A stretch of DNA of 64,000 bases, taken from NCBI RefSeq assembly GCF_025698545.1, contig NC_068569.1, positions 7,998,001-8,062,000 of the forward strand, given 5' to 3'. A program made the translations under genes and the position numbers. Shown here piece by piece: positions 11,052 to 21,117 of the stretch; position 1 is the first letter of the stretch, and every line of letters starts with the position of its first letter. The notes beneath the pieces were generated by a model that saw only the letters and a program-made list of their open reading frames with translations, searched no databases and was not told where the DNA came from. The stretch comes from Gossypium raimondii. Taxonomy: Eukaryota; Streptophyta; Magnoliopsida; Malvales; Malvaceae.

Positions 11052-13478
11052 TGTAATATCCCGAAAATCTTTACAGTAAGATATTATCTTTGATATAATT
11101 TAATAAGAAAATAAAGCGTCAAAAAAGGGAAATTTTGGAGTTATGTCAACATTGGGTCGTATATTATGACATATTAGTTCAAGAAAGGATTAAATCGTAA
11201 AAGTGAGAAAAGTTTTGTGGCCCAAGAGTAAATACTCAAAAATTAAGGGGTGTTATATTATGACATATTAGTTCAAGAAAGGATTAAATCGTAAAAGTGA
11301 GAAAAGTTTTGTTGCCCAAGAGTAAATACTCAAAAATTAAGGGGTTAAAGTGTAAATATGAAAAGTTGAAGGACCAATGGTGTAAATATTTTAAGGGTGG
11401 AATGATCTAGAAATTAAGAAAAATGGATGGATTAGGACCAAATTGAAAAAGGTGAATAAGTTTGAGTGACTAAATCATAATTTTACCAAACTAAGTGATG
11501 ACTCAAGATGGAATTTTAAAAGATCATGAAGGGCAAAATGGTCAATTAGAAGAGAGAGAAATCTAGAAGATAATGATGATGTTGGAGATATTTTAGATTA
11601 ATTAAATAAATAAATATTAGTTTATTAATATTTTGATTTGATTTTTAAATGATATGTTGTTATTTTATTATTTTAATATTTAGTATATATATATGTGGAA
11701 AGAAAGATGAGAAGGATAAAACCCACCATCTTTTCCATGCAATTCACGTTAGAAGAGAAGAGAAGAAAGAAAGTTTTACTTTCTTTACAATTTAGTCCTT
11801 CCACCAAAAATTCATCATTTTATCTAGAAATCAAAAGAATTTCCATATCCATCAAGAGAGAAAGATAACAAGGAGACTATGGGGAGCTAGAATATCAAGT
11901 TAGATTCAAGAAATAGAAGCTGGAGGAGAGAAAATCAAGTTAAAGATTGAAATCAATATGACAAGGTAAGTACATCAAGATTTTAATATATTTTTAAGTT
12001 TGATATTATTGAAAAGCATGGAAATGATGTTAATGTAAAGTTTTGTATATATGGTCCTATGTACTTGATATGTTAGTGAAGAGAAAATAAGAGAAAGTGA
12101 TGAGAAATAGTGTAGAGAAAGAAAATAAGGGTGTTATAAACATGGTAATAAACATCTTGCACTAAAATGGTTTTGGACAGTAACAGTGGGCTCACTTTGA
12201 AAAATCACCATAAATTATGAAAATCGAATTAGAGTATGAATAAAATATGGAATTAAAGCTTATTGAGTCTAGTTTCTCATAAAAGAAACGGTGTAAGTAA
12301 TGAAATTATAAATTATGAGATATAATAAATTTTGTGAGACAAGGTCAGAATGAATTCGGGTTCCCCTGTTCTGACTTGGAAAAATAATTAAAAATTGTAA
12401 AAAAATAGTTATGGGTTAAAATTTATATGTTTAAAATCCTTAATGAGTCTATTTTCAATAGAAACAAATGGGGACATCATCCAAATTCTGAACAAATAGA
12501 TAATTAATTTTTAGTGAAGAAGGGTCGGAATTGTCAGACAGCAGAACAAAGGTGACTTTAAAGAATAAACTGTACTTATTGGCTGAACCAAAAATTCTGA
12601 AAATTTTATGGTAAGAAGGTATGTGAGTCTAGTTTCAGGTAAAATTAGAGGATCCTAATTTGGAGTTCTGTAGCTCAAGATAAAAATAATTTAGTGGCTA
12701 TGACTCAAATGGACAGCTTTGAATAAATTTACAAGTAAATTGTGAAATCATAGATAATGTTACTTATAAGCATGTATTATAAATTAAGGATGTGGAATGG
12801 AGAGGAGGAGGAGGAAAATATATATATGAATATTCAGTTAGCATGGATAACTTGCACGTTTTAGACTCAAGGACTAAATTGAATAAAAGGAAAACTTTAA
12901 GGGTAAATTTGTAAAAATGTCAAAAAGTGACCAAATTGCATGAAATGAATTGTTTTATTATTTAAATTAGTAAATGGAATGAAATATTAATTTAGATCAA
13001 GATTGGGTGAAAATTTGAGAAAATAGAAAACTTCCAAAATATCCACAATTTTGATATTTCGCAATTTAGTCTGGTAAGCTCAAATGAGCTATATTCTGTA
13101 ATAATTTTAATTGAGGTGAATGCTATTTGGTAATGAAAATTATATATGTGTGTATTATTATTGGAATTAAATTATTAATGGTAATATGTATAATTATTTG
13201 ATACATTTAGCTGATTATCGGAAGCTAAATTGAGTTGGAAGCTTGTTGGAGATATATCACAGTATCCATTGGTTCTATCGGTAATTTTGGATGATTTGAT
13301 TCTGGTTATAATGGCATGTATAAGTTAAATTGGTTAACGTTAGCTCATTAATGTATTGATTTTGATTGGTTATAAATATGAATGCTAGATAAAAATGAAA
13401 TGTCTGAAAATTAATTAATAAACTCCGGTAATGCCTCGTTCCCTATTTTGGTGTCGAATACGGGTAAAGGGTGTTACA
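11052..13478. mobile_element. Solo LTR of an LTR retrotransposon (2427 bp)
   Basis: It starts TGTAATATCCCG and ends GGGTGTTACA, so the termini are TGTAA...TTACA. The 5-bp repeat TACAT flanks it exactly at 11047-11051 and 13479-13483. There is no internal coding region, which fits LTR-LTR recombination leaving a solo LTR. The end resembles the other LTRs in this window (CGGTAATGCCTCGT... then GGTGTTACA). The superfamily is not certain; Gypsy is my guess. It contains a 94-bp direct repeat near 11164-11345. Confidence 0.88.
11164..11345. repeat. 94-bp tandem duplication in the solo LTR
   Basis: The block beginning TTATGACATATTAGTTC at 11164 recurs at 11258 almost unchanged (the only difference I see is TTTTGTGG versus TTTTGTTG). 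Near-identity implies a recent duplication inside the LTR. Confidence 0.85.
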
Positions 13479-13899
13479 TACATGGCTTTTTATTTCTTTT
13501 AGGTTTGCCTTTTTTTTTTTTTGGTATATAGTAAGGCAATGATCAGACCTCAGTTTTAGCTCTTACATTATGCTGAAATTTAGAATTTAATGTATATACC
13601 TTATTTTTTTTGCATAATTTGATCTTTCTACTTTTATAATTTCATTAGTTAGTCTAATTATTTAACATTGTTAACTATTTTAATCAAAACGTTGACGCCA
13701 TTTTTATTTACTGAACACTATTCCAACAAATTTTTTTATCATTACGAGTTTGAACGAATTATTAAGAAAAAATCTATAAACATTTTCAATGTTGTTTTTA
13801 TGTTCATGATGTCACACCAATGAATTAAAAGAATTAATAGTGGTAATAATGGAACCAGACAGTATACTCCATGGTTTAACATAAATAAAAGTCAGTATA

Positions 13900-15190
13900 A
13901 TAAGAAAATCGAGAAGGTAATTGAAAATTTGATGTACAGTTAAAATGATTGTATTGAAAAGTCAAATGTAGGGAAATAAATTTATAATAGTAACTTAAAA
14001 TTAATATTTTTGATTTCTAGAAAAACCAATTGTAACAAATTTGTTTTAAATAATATTATAGAATTTATCCTAATTCGAGTCTTTCAGGGAATAAATAGTA
14101 AATTTGTATTTGAAAGAAATATATACGTGTGTGGTATAAATATTAACTTTTAAATTATATCGTAAAAAATTAATATTTTGATTTTCCATTAAAATCAATT
14201 AGTCATTTTAATGTTTTTTCATGTTGAAATTTCAAATTTTTTACATGTGTAATGATTTTAATGGCTACGATTTCAAACGTTTAATTAAATCAGTATAAAT
14301 TATAACCTAATTTTAGGTTCAATATTATCTCCTGAAATCTTTATATATTACTTTGAATTTAATTTGTTAAAATTACACATGAATTTTAGTGCAATGTTTA
14401 TTTTATTTTGGGGATATTTTATATTAATTTCTTCATATATATAATTTTACTTGGCCTTAATTTAATCTATGCATTTAGATAATCATTATATTTCCAGGGT
14501 ATGTCTTAGTCAAATCTTAATATTAATTTGTATTATGTCAGTTATTCTAGATTGTTTTTGGGGTTTTGAGATATTGTATTATAATAAATTAATAATTGAT
14601 GGTTGAGGAAACACGCATTAAAATGGAGGGTTCTACTTACCACTTAGGGAACCTGCTTTATTGTTAGACTTGGACTTTTTAAATTAAATTATGTCCTTTT
14701 GTTTCAATCACTTTGGCTTCATCAATTTCATACCATTTTTTAGTTTTGTTTGAAACTTTTTTACCATTAAATCTCAATCTGATTATTTAGTGTTTGGGAG
14801 CACTATTACAATTATTTTAAAATATGTTAACATTATTAAATTTAGAATATATATTAACTATACTAAAATTCTATCACACGTGGAAACTATGTACTTAGAA
14901 CACATATGCTAGTTTTAAAAATAACATACAATAAAAATGAAACGTATACTTTGAATCTAATTAATAATAACACATAAAATATATACGATATTAATATAAA
15001 AATAGATTAAATTGTGAATAAAAATACACTATAATTGTAAATGTATACGATATTAATATAAAAATACACTATAATTGTTAATATCGAATTCACTTGTTGC
15101 ATAAACTCAATAAAACAATATTATCGATACATACAATTAATGGAGGTAATAAAGTGTGCATAATAAAATTAAAATGTACAAAATATTTCA
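13900..15190. other. AT-rich intergenic DNA with a small local duplication
   Basis: No gene is seen. A short stretch around 14985-15030 is repeated around 15045-15080 (TACGATATTAATATAAAAAT in both). The rest is AT-rich with no recognisable element ends. Confidence 0.5.
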
Positions 15191-15198
15191 ATATAAAA

Positions 15199-15352
15199 CA
15201 TTGGTTGAGCGGTAAAATTAAAATTTTATTATCAATGCAAATGTCATGGGTTCAAATCTTATCATAAATATAATTTTTTAAAATAAAATAGAGTTTTGGT
15301 TTAGTGGTAAAATTAGTGTTTTATTGATGTAAGCATGGATTCAAATCTCACC
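15199..15352 (+). repeat. Two SINE-like tRNA-derived heads
   Basis: Two adjacent segments (about 15199-15262 and 15288-15352) pair a box-A-like word (GGTTGAGCGGTAAAAT; GGTTTAGTGGTAAAAT) with a box-B-like word (GGGTTCAAATCT; GGATTCAAATCT) about 30-45 bp downstream, as in tRNA-derived RNA polymerase III promoters. Neither folds convincingly as a complete tRNA, so a SINE-like origin is inferred. Confidence 0.5.
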
Positions 15353-15569
15353 AACGCACATTTTTATTAGTTCTTTTAAATAAAAAATTATAGTACCCCA
15401 AATATTATAACTTATTTTAATTATAAAAATATATTTTTGCAATTTTTCTAATTAAGTTGATGCCCGATTGACTTATGACACCAACTCGTTAGGAGTTTAA
15501 TAATAGTAAATATATAGAATTAATGGAGACAATTAAGTATGCATAATACAATTAAAATGTATGTATATA

Positions 15570-16140
15570 ATAAAATAGAGCTTTGGTTTAGTGGTAAAAT
15601 TAATGTTTTATCGATGTAATACCACATGTAAATTTTTTAGGTTTTAAAATAAAAATAAAAAGGCTAAACAACCCTCAAATAATATAACATATTTTAATTA
15701 TAAAGGAATATTTTCGTAACTTTTCTAACTAAGTTGATGCTCGATTGACTCATGACACTAACTTATTAAAACTTAAATAATAATATATCAATTTAATATA
15801 TCTCAACTTAACTAACATTTTATAAAATCTATCAATTTAATTATTTTAACATAATTTTATACTTTTACCTCTTATATAAAAATATCAAAGTTAAAATCAA
15901 TAGCAAATAGGAAAAATATACAATATATCTATTGTTCTATACAATTATATAAATTCCTAATTGAGTTGGTTTCACAAATTAATCGTTTACCAACTCGATT
16001 AAGAAAATTACGAAAAATGACATTCCATAATTAAAATAAGTTAGATTATTTGAGGGTATTTTAAATTTTTATTTTAAAAATCCAATAAAATTTACATATG
16101 ATATACAATTGTAACAAATACTAGCCCTTAGATTATTCAA
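15570..16140. repeat. Inverted pair of a SINE-like/MITE-like repeat
   Basis: A copy at about 15572-15780 reads box-A-like GGTTTAGTGGTAAAAT, then CCCTCAAATAATATAAC, then AAGTTGATGCTCGATTGAC. A reverse-complement copy lies at about 15955-16140 (GAGTTGG... then TTATTTGAGGGTATTTT). A direct copy also lies at about 15288-15490. The two arms are about 175 bp apart and could form a long hairpin if transcribed. Confidence 0.6.
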
Positions 16141-16303
16141 TGATTTTTAATTTTTTTCTTAATACATTGGGTTGACAAGTGTCCTATAAGAATATAGTAA
16201 AATATTAAAAAGTTATATTAAAAAAGAGACATATGACAATTTCCTATAATAAAAATATATACTAATCCTTATACTATATTCATATAAGACACTTGTAAAC
16301 CTG

Positions 16304-16440
16304 TTTTAACCAAGGCTTGCATTGAGGGTGACCCTATCAGAATGGTGTAATAACTGTAAGCAGATATGGTAGCTTGTATACGGGATAAATAAAATATTCC
16401 CAAAAAGCTTAATTGGCGAGTGAAATCTTGGAATTTGGTT
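16304..16440 (+). pseudogene. Remnant of the LYK pseudokinase 3' end
   Basis: This matches 1411-1640 of the complete LYK tail. It keeps the last coding stretch (CCAAGGCTTGCATTGAG, then GACCCTATCAG), but 39 bp corresponding to about 1447-1485 are missing in frame, so codons run straight into ATGGTGTAA. A second gap of 64 bp in the 3'UTR falls between two copies of ATGGTAG present at 1512 and 1576 in the intact gene. Everything upstream of about 1410 is absent. It is the edge of the duplicated block that also carries carbonic anhydrase copy 2. Confidence 0.85.
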
Positions 16441-16838
16441 GGTTGCTATCCAATTTAATTTAATCAAAAGTAACCTTACAATTTGGTTGTCTCTACATGT
16501 AGGACTGCTACCAACATATCATTTTGCTAATTTTTGTGATCGTATATAAAGTGGTTATGTACCCATAATTTCTTTATTAATTGAATGATTATGTATATTT
16601 AAAAAGAAAAAACACAGAAGAAGAATATTTATCATTAACATTCAGCACCACGATACAATTAAATCTAAAAAAAATGTTGGGAAACTCAGAACACATGCTC
16701 CTAAAATATAAATTGAAGAATACAATATATGGTACCTCAGCCTAAGCTTATTAATCCGTCAGTATATAATCTGCATAGTTCCTCAAAATAATCAAATGGT
16801 GACATGCACCTATGTTTGTTTAATACATGATTCATCTT

Positions 16839-18482
16839 TTAATTTTCTTCTTTATCATCTGGTCTATAAAGTTGAATAGGTCGATTATTTATTGACTGAA
16901 GTGGTCTCGCATTCGTATCCGAATCCTGTAAAATGAAGATATATAAAATTTCTGTTCTGATAATTTATCTGGAAAATTCAAGTAGATTAAATGGAAATAA
17001 ACTCACATCATGTACAGCCACACGAAGCAAACTCATTTGCTCCCTGGTTACAGTCCTCACCTGATAAAGGATGGTTAATTAATGAACATTAGCCAAGTTG
17101 TAACGTATATCTACAGACATCATATTTAAATTAAGAAAAATCACGTAGAGAGCAGGTTAATCGAACAAACCTTTCTGACAATGCTCCACACCACATTTTC
17201 AGTACAAGGAGGAACAGTAAGAGAGCCGATGTATCTGTAATATTTTCTACTGCCAAATTTAATGTGCCTTGGATCGATCACCCCCACCGCTCTCTCTCCG
17301 TCTGTGATATCAGTAATGGCTTCTAAATGATCCATCAGCTGGTAATCCACAAGTCCATAAGCAATTAGTCTTACAGTATTAGATTAAATTAGGAAAAAAG
17401 AAGTTCAGATATCAAAGCACCAAAACTCCTTTTCGTTTCAACTTACCGATGATAGGAAAGAATCTGGTCTTCCAGTCTTGTACATGATACCTATTACAGC
17501 AACCTTGCCATCTTCACTTTCATGAACCATGTGTAGCTCTAAATCATACCTGAAAATATTATAATTGATGCCTATATCTTATATCAACAAGACAAAAATA
17601 CAGTTTTCTCATTATAGATATGGGATCGATGCACAACATGCACGATTATGTTCTTAGCTTAACGTACATCCCCCCCCCCCCCCAAAAAAAAAGTGCAACT
17701 TGATCCTCGTCTGTATTATTACCTCCTCCCGTTGATAGTGTGCTCGGAAGGTGAGTGCCAATGGCACTGGTGGAGTACATACTCCGTACCATTTATCTCT
17801 ATAGCTCCTGCTTCATCTTCCCATCTCAACTGCATACGCAAATTGGGTTCAGATCATTGGAAAACTTTGATAATTTAGTAATATGATCTATAGCTGTAAA
17901 TGACGGAGAAAATAGGCAGATTTCCATATAACATCAACATCTCACCTAATACAACTTTTTTCAAGTCATACTTAACAATGATTAAATATGAAAAGTGAAC
18001 CATAGTCTTTTAACAGCATCTGATTAAACAACGACTACGGGAAGAGAAAGGGAGTAGTTGAAAATTTTGAGAGTTCAATTACCATCATATCATGGCCCCT
18101 GTTTCGTAAAGTGGCATTGCTGGGCTTGTAGCTTTTCTTAAGCCTCCCTAAATGGGAAACAATGTTAACTCTTTCATTGGACATATCAATGGGAGATTGC
18201 ATGGTCCCATTGCTACAAGCACCCCATTCTGCATGAATCTCTCCCCATCTTGCTGGCCCTTTTGTACTATTTGCTCCATAATCAAATTCACTTTCATCCT
18301 CTGCAACAACAACAAGAGTTCAAATGAAAACTTAGTCTGGTTTCTGATGTAAATATGGGAATCGGAAACCGAACGCCAAAGTTGCCTCACGTACCGACTT
18401 CCTGGGATCTTACCGAGAACGAATGCAAGGCAAGAAGAAGGAAGAAACTGCAAACCAAGAACTGGGTTGGTAGCTTTGCCAT
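16839..18482 (-). CDS. Alpha-type carbonic anhydrase, copy 2 (7 exons, 274 aa)
   Basis: Exons are 18395-18482, 18083-18300, 17723-17829, 17447-17549, 17171-17338, 17007-17060 and 16839-16925. Their lengths equal those of copy 1 (825 nt), all with GT-AG borders. The signal peptide starts [20 protein letters not shown]. The zinc ligands ([15 protein letters not shown]) and SLTVPPCTE are intact, so it should be active. By eye there are about 21 substitutions from copy 1. None fall in exon 2; most are in exon 4 (I to T and Q to P in the KIGRQD segment) and at the C-terminus (for example EWDSNA to DSDTNA). The 5' leader has about 26 extra bp right before the ATG. It lies about 14.8 kb from copy 1 in the same orientation. 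Confidence 0.93.
17670..17692. repeat. C14-A9 homopolymer in intron 3 of carbonic anhydrase copy 2
   Basis: A run of 14 C followed by 9 A. Copy 1 has only CCGCCCCAAAAAAA at the same place. The length is likely variable or prone to sequencing error. Confidence 0.8.
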
Positions 18483-18556
18483 CTTTGTGAAGGTACGTAG
18501 CTTACAATGTCCAAGAGAAATGATTTGTGGTTAAAGAATGAAAGTGGGGAGACTGC

Positions 18557-18565
18557 TTTATATAG
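18557..18565 (-). promoter_or_regulatory. TATA box of carbonic anhydrase copy 2
   Basis: On the minus strand the sequence reads CTATATAAAG, about 75 bp upstream of the ATG at 18482. It is conserved with copy 1 but further away because of the leader insertion. Confidence 0.7.
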
Positions 18566-18599
18566 GTTGAGTTTTACTTCATATCGTTTGGAAATGTTG

Positions 18600-20985
18600 A
18601 AAAAAGGGGGTTTCTTGGGGGTGGGTTTAATTTCTTTCTAGAATTGTGCCGTATGAACACAAGAAATCAACAAGCTGATAGCAAGGCCACCCCTGTTAGA
18701 TTAGACAGTCATACTACAAAATGGAATTCAATTTTGAAGTAAACTCAGGTGGTTTTTGGCTGTTTGCGTGGTACCTGCCTTTTTCTTCTGTTTTGTCTTA
18801 AAAAACATATTATATCTTTCGGTTGACGTGTTGGATGACGGTTGAACCCACATGGGTTTTCTAATCCATAAATCCTTTCTTGGTCGTTTAAAATTAAATG
18901 ATGGCCTAACAAGTACAAAGTTTGAGCAAAACTTTTGATTTGAGGCTTTATGCGTTGAGGTGGAAGTTTCATCCTATACAAATATCATATATCAAATTTT
19001 CTTTTAGATTATTTTTTATTCAAAATTTGTTATGCGTAAATTTTATCTAAATTTATTATGGTTTGAATTGAAATATAATCAATTTTCAATATATTAATAA
19101 ATTTTTATTTTTAATTGTAGTAACTTTATGGGTCAAAAAGAAGTAGGAGCTGCCAACAACAAATATAAAAATTTGAATTTAATTTCAAACAACATTATTT
19201 GTCATCTCTGGATCTCAACCTTTTGTATATTTTGATTGCTAAAGTCATTACCTACTGCAATTATCGCATGTATTTAATCTAATTGTATACCATAATATAG
19301 TGTAGAAACATTCACCTTCTATCAGTTAATATATTAGACATGGAGAAATATGACAGCGATGTGTAAAAGACGGATTCGTTGTGTTTATTTTAAACTCTTC
19401 GAATATTTCATTTTAAAATAAAGTAATATCTGGTAAGCTGCAAGTAAAAAATAAAATAAAAATAGATTGAAAGAGCAAAAATAATCACGTGTTTTTATAT
19501 ATTTAGTCCTTCTGAAGCTTTTTATTTACGTTTGCAATGCATCTTATGCCAACATTTTGGGTCAAATAATGCTCTTTCAACACCGGATGCTGCAAATTCT
19601 TTACCTATTAATAAATCAATACCCTGTTATAACATTTTGAATGAATCGTGGTAAATATCATATCCTCAAGAATAATCCTAAAATTCTGCTTATTTCAATA
19701 TCAATTAGCTTTCCCCATTGTACGAATTCAAATACGGTGTGTTGTATACATCAGCATTAAATAGTCAACAAAATTGTATTTTTGCATAAAATTTATATGT
19801 AATTATAATAAAATAGTTTATTGAGATAAGTTACATCAATGTTTGTCTGAGATCGGTATTGTTGTCAGTATAGGAGTAAGTACTTTGTCTTCCTATTTAA
19901 GGGTTAAGAAGAAATAAAATTACAAAATGATGTGTCAATGGTATAAAAAAATTTAAAATAGCATTAAATAATTAGTAAGAGATACAAAATGATGTGACGA
20001 ATCTGCTTGTTATTAACCACCAAACTTGGAATGATAATATAGTATGATGAACAAATCCGATTATTTATGACAAAAATGGTGGATTCAAAACCCTTAAATT
20101 TAGCGATTCCTGAAATCTTTTAGTGAATGCCGGATTTATTTGAAAAAAAAGTGGTGATGATGTTATAGGAAAAGGTGTTAATATTTAAATACCTCATTAA
20201 TGAATTCTTCTTGTGAGTGCAGGTAAATGACATCAGGTTTGGAAAGCAAAATGGGATTCGCCTTTGACGTTAATCCAGTCATTGCACACGTTTCAAACAT
20301 TGGGGTTGGAGCATTCACCTTCAAAGTTTCTGAAATAACTACCCCACTTTTTCTCTCTCTAAACAAGAAAATAGTTTATCTATTTTTCCTGAATTTGAAG
20401 ATTTCTAATAAAATTTCTAGTCGTCGACTAAGTCTGCTTCAAATCCCTTCATTCATATATAATATGCCAAGTTTCCTGCAAAGAAACTACATCTTTATCT
20501 ACCAAAAGCTACTTCTTTTTTTTGGATTATAATGGTGACAATGTCGCAGGTTTATATTAAAAAAAAATGACTGGTTAAAAATAATTAAAAAAAATTTAAC
20601 TACTTGTCTTCACAACCGCCTTAACCAAACAATTGCTGAGACAGTAAAAGAAAAATAAAATATTAGTTTGAAAATTACAACATTGCCTTCCTCATGCTTT
20701 TGACTTTTATATATAGACATATTCTATCATGTAATATTGAGTTCTTGTATGATGATTGTGTTACAACAGTAAAACATTGACATAAAAGTTAATAAATAAA
20801 ACTTTTCACATCATTAATAGCAAAATTAAATGTGGAAATGTACTTGAATTCATGGATATGTTAAAATCTTCAGAGATTGTAATTTTGATATTTAAAATTT
20901 ACACGCAAGTATTTTGAAGTCATTGACTCTCTTTTCTGAAGATGAGACGTTAGAAAAAAGTTACTTATGTGTAATTTAGAGACCA
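18600..20985. other. Intergenic DNA following the duplicated block
   Basis: The first part retains patches of the copy 1 flank up to about 19440. The rest is AT-rich. A moderately complex open frame on the minus strand at 20178-20366 (62 aa) is noted but not assigned. No RNA gene is seen. Confidence 0.5.
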
Positions 20986-20987
20986 TA

Positions 20988-21117
20988 TGTAACACCCCTC
21001 ACTTGATCCAATAACAGATCCGAGCAAGAGATGTTACATTTAAGCACAATTATATTTTGAAATCACATTCATACATTTGCTTTATAACATTTCTAATATA
21101 CATTTAAAGGTCATATT
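20988..21117 (-). mobile_element. Truncated LTR terminus
   Basis: The sequence TGTAACACCCCTCACTTG at 20988 is the typical end of the LTR family in this window read in reverse, and a GATGTTACA follows at 21030-21038. The fragment is cut off at 21118, where another LTR begins, suggesting nested insertion. Confidence 0.5.

Larger units (their letters stand above)
8900..13900. repeat. Degenerate tandem array of an AT-rich unit, interrupted by two insertions
   Basis: A diverged unit recurs at about 8905-9120, 9130-9350, 9880-9960, 9980-10200, 10205-10403 and 13495-13700. Recurring words are a T-rich run, then a phrase like TTTGGCCCCTATGCTATGC, then TTAGTCTAAATAGTTAATAT. A further copy appears in inverted orientation near 32570-32810. 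A hAT-like element (10412-11039) and a solo LTR (11052-13478) sit inside the array. Unit boundaries are approximate because of divergence. Confidence 0.55.
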
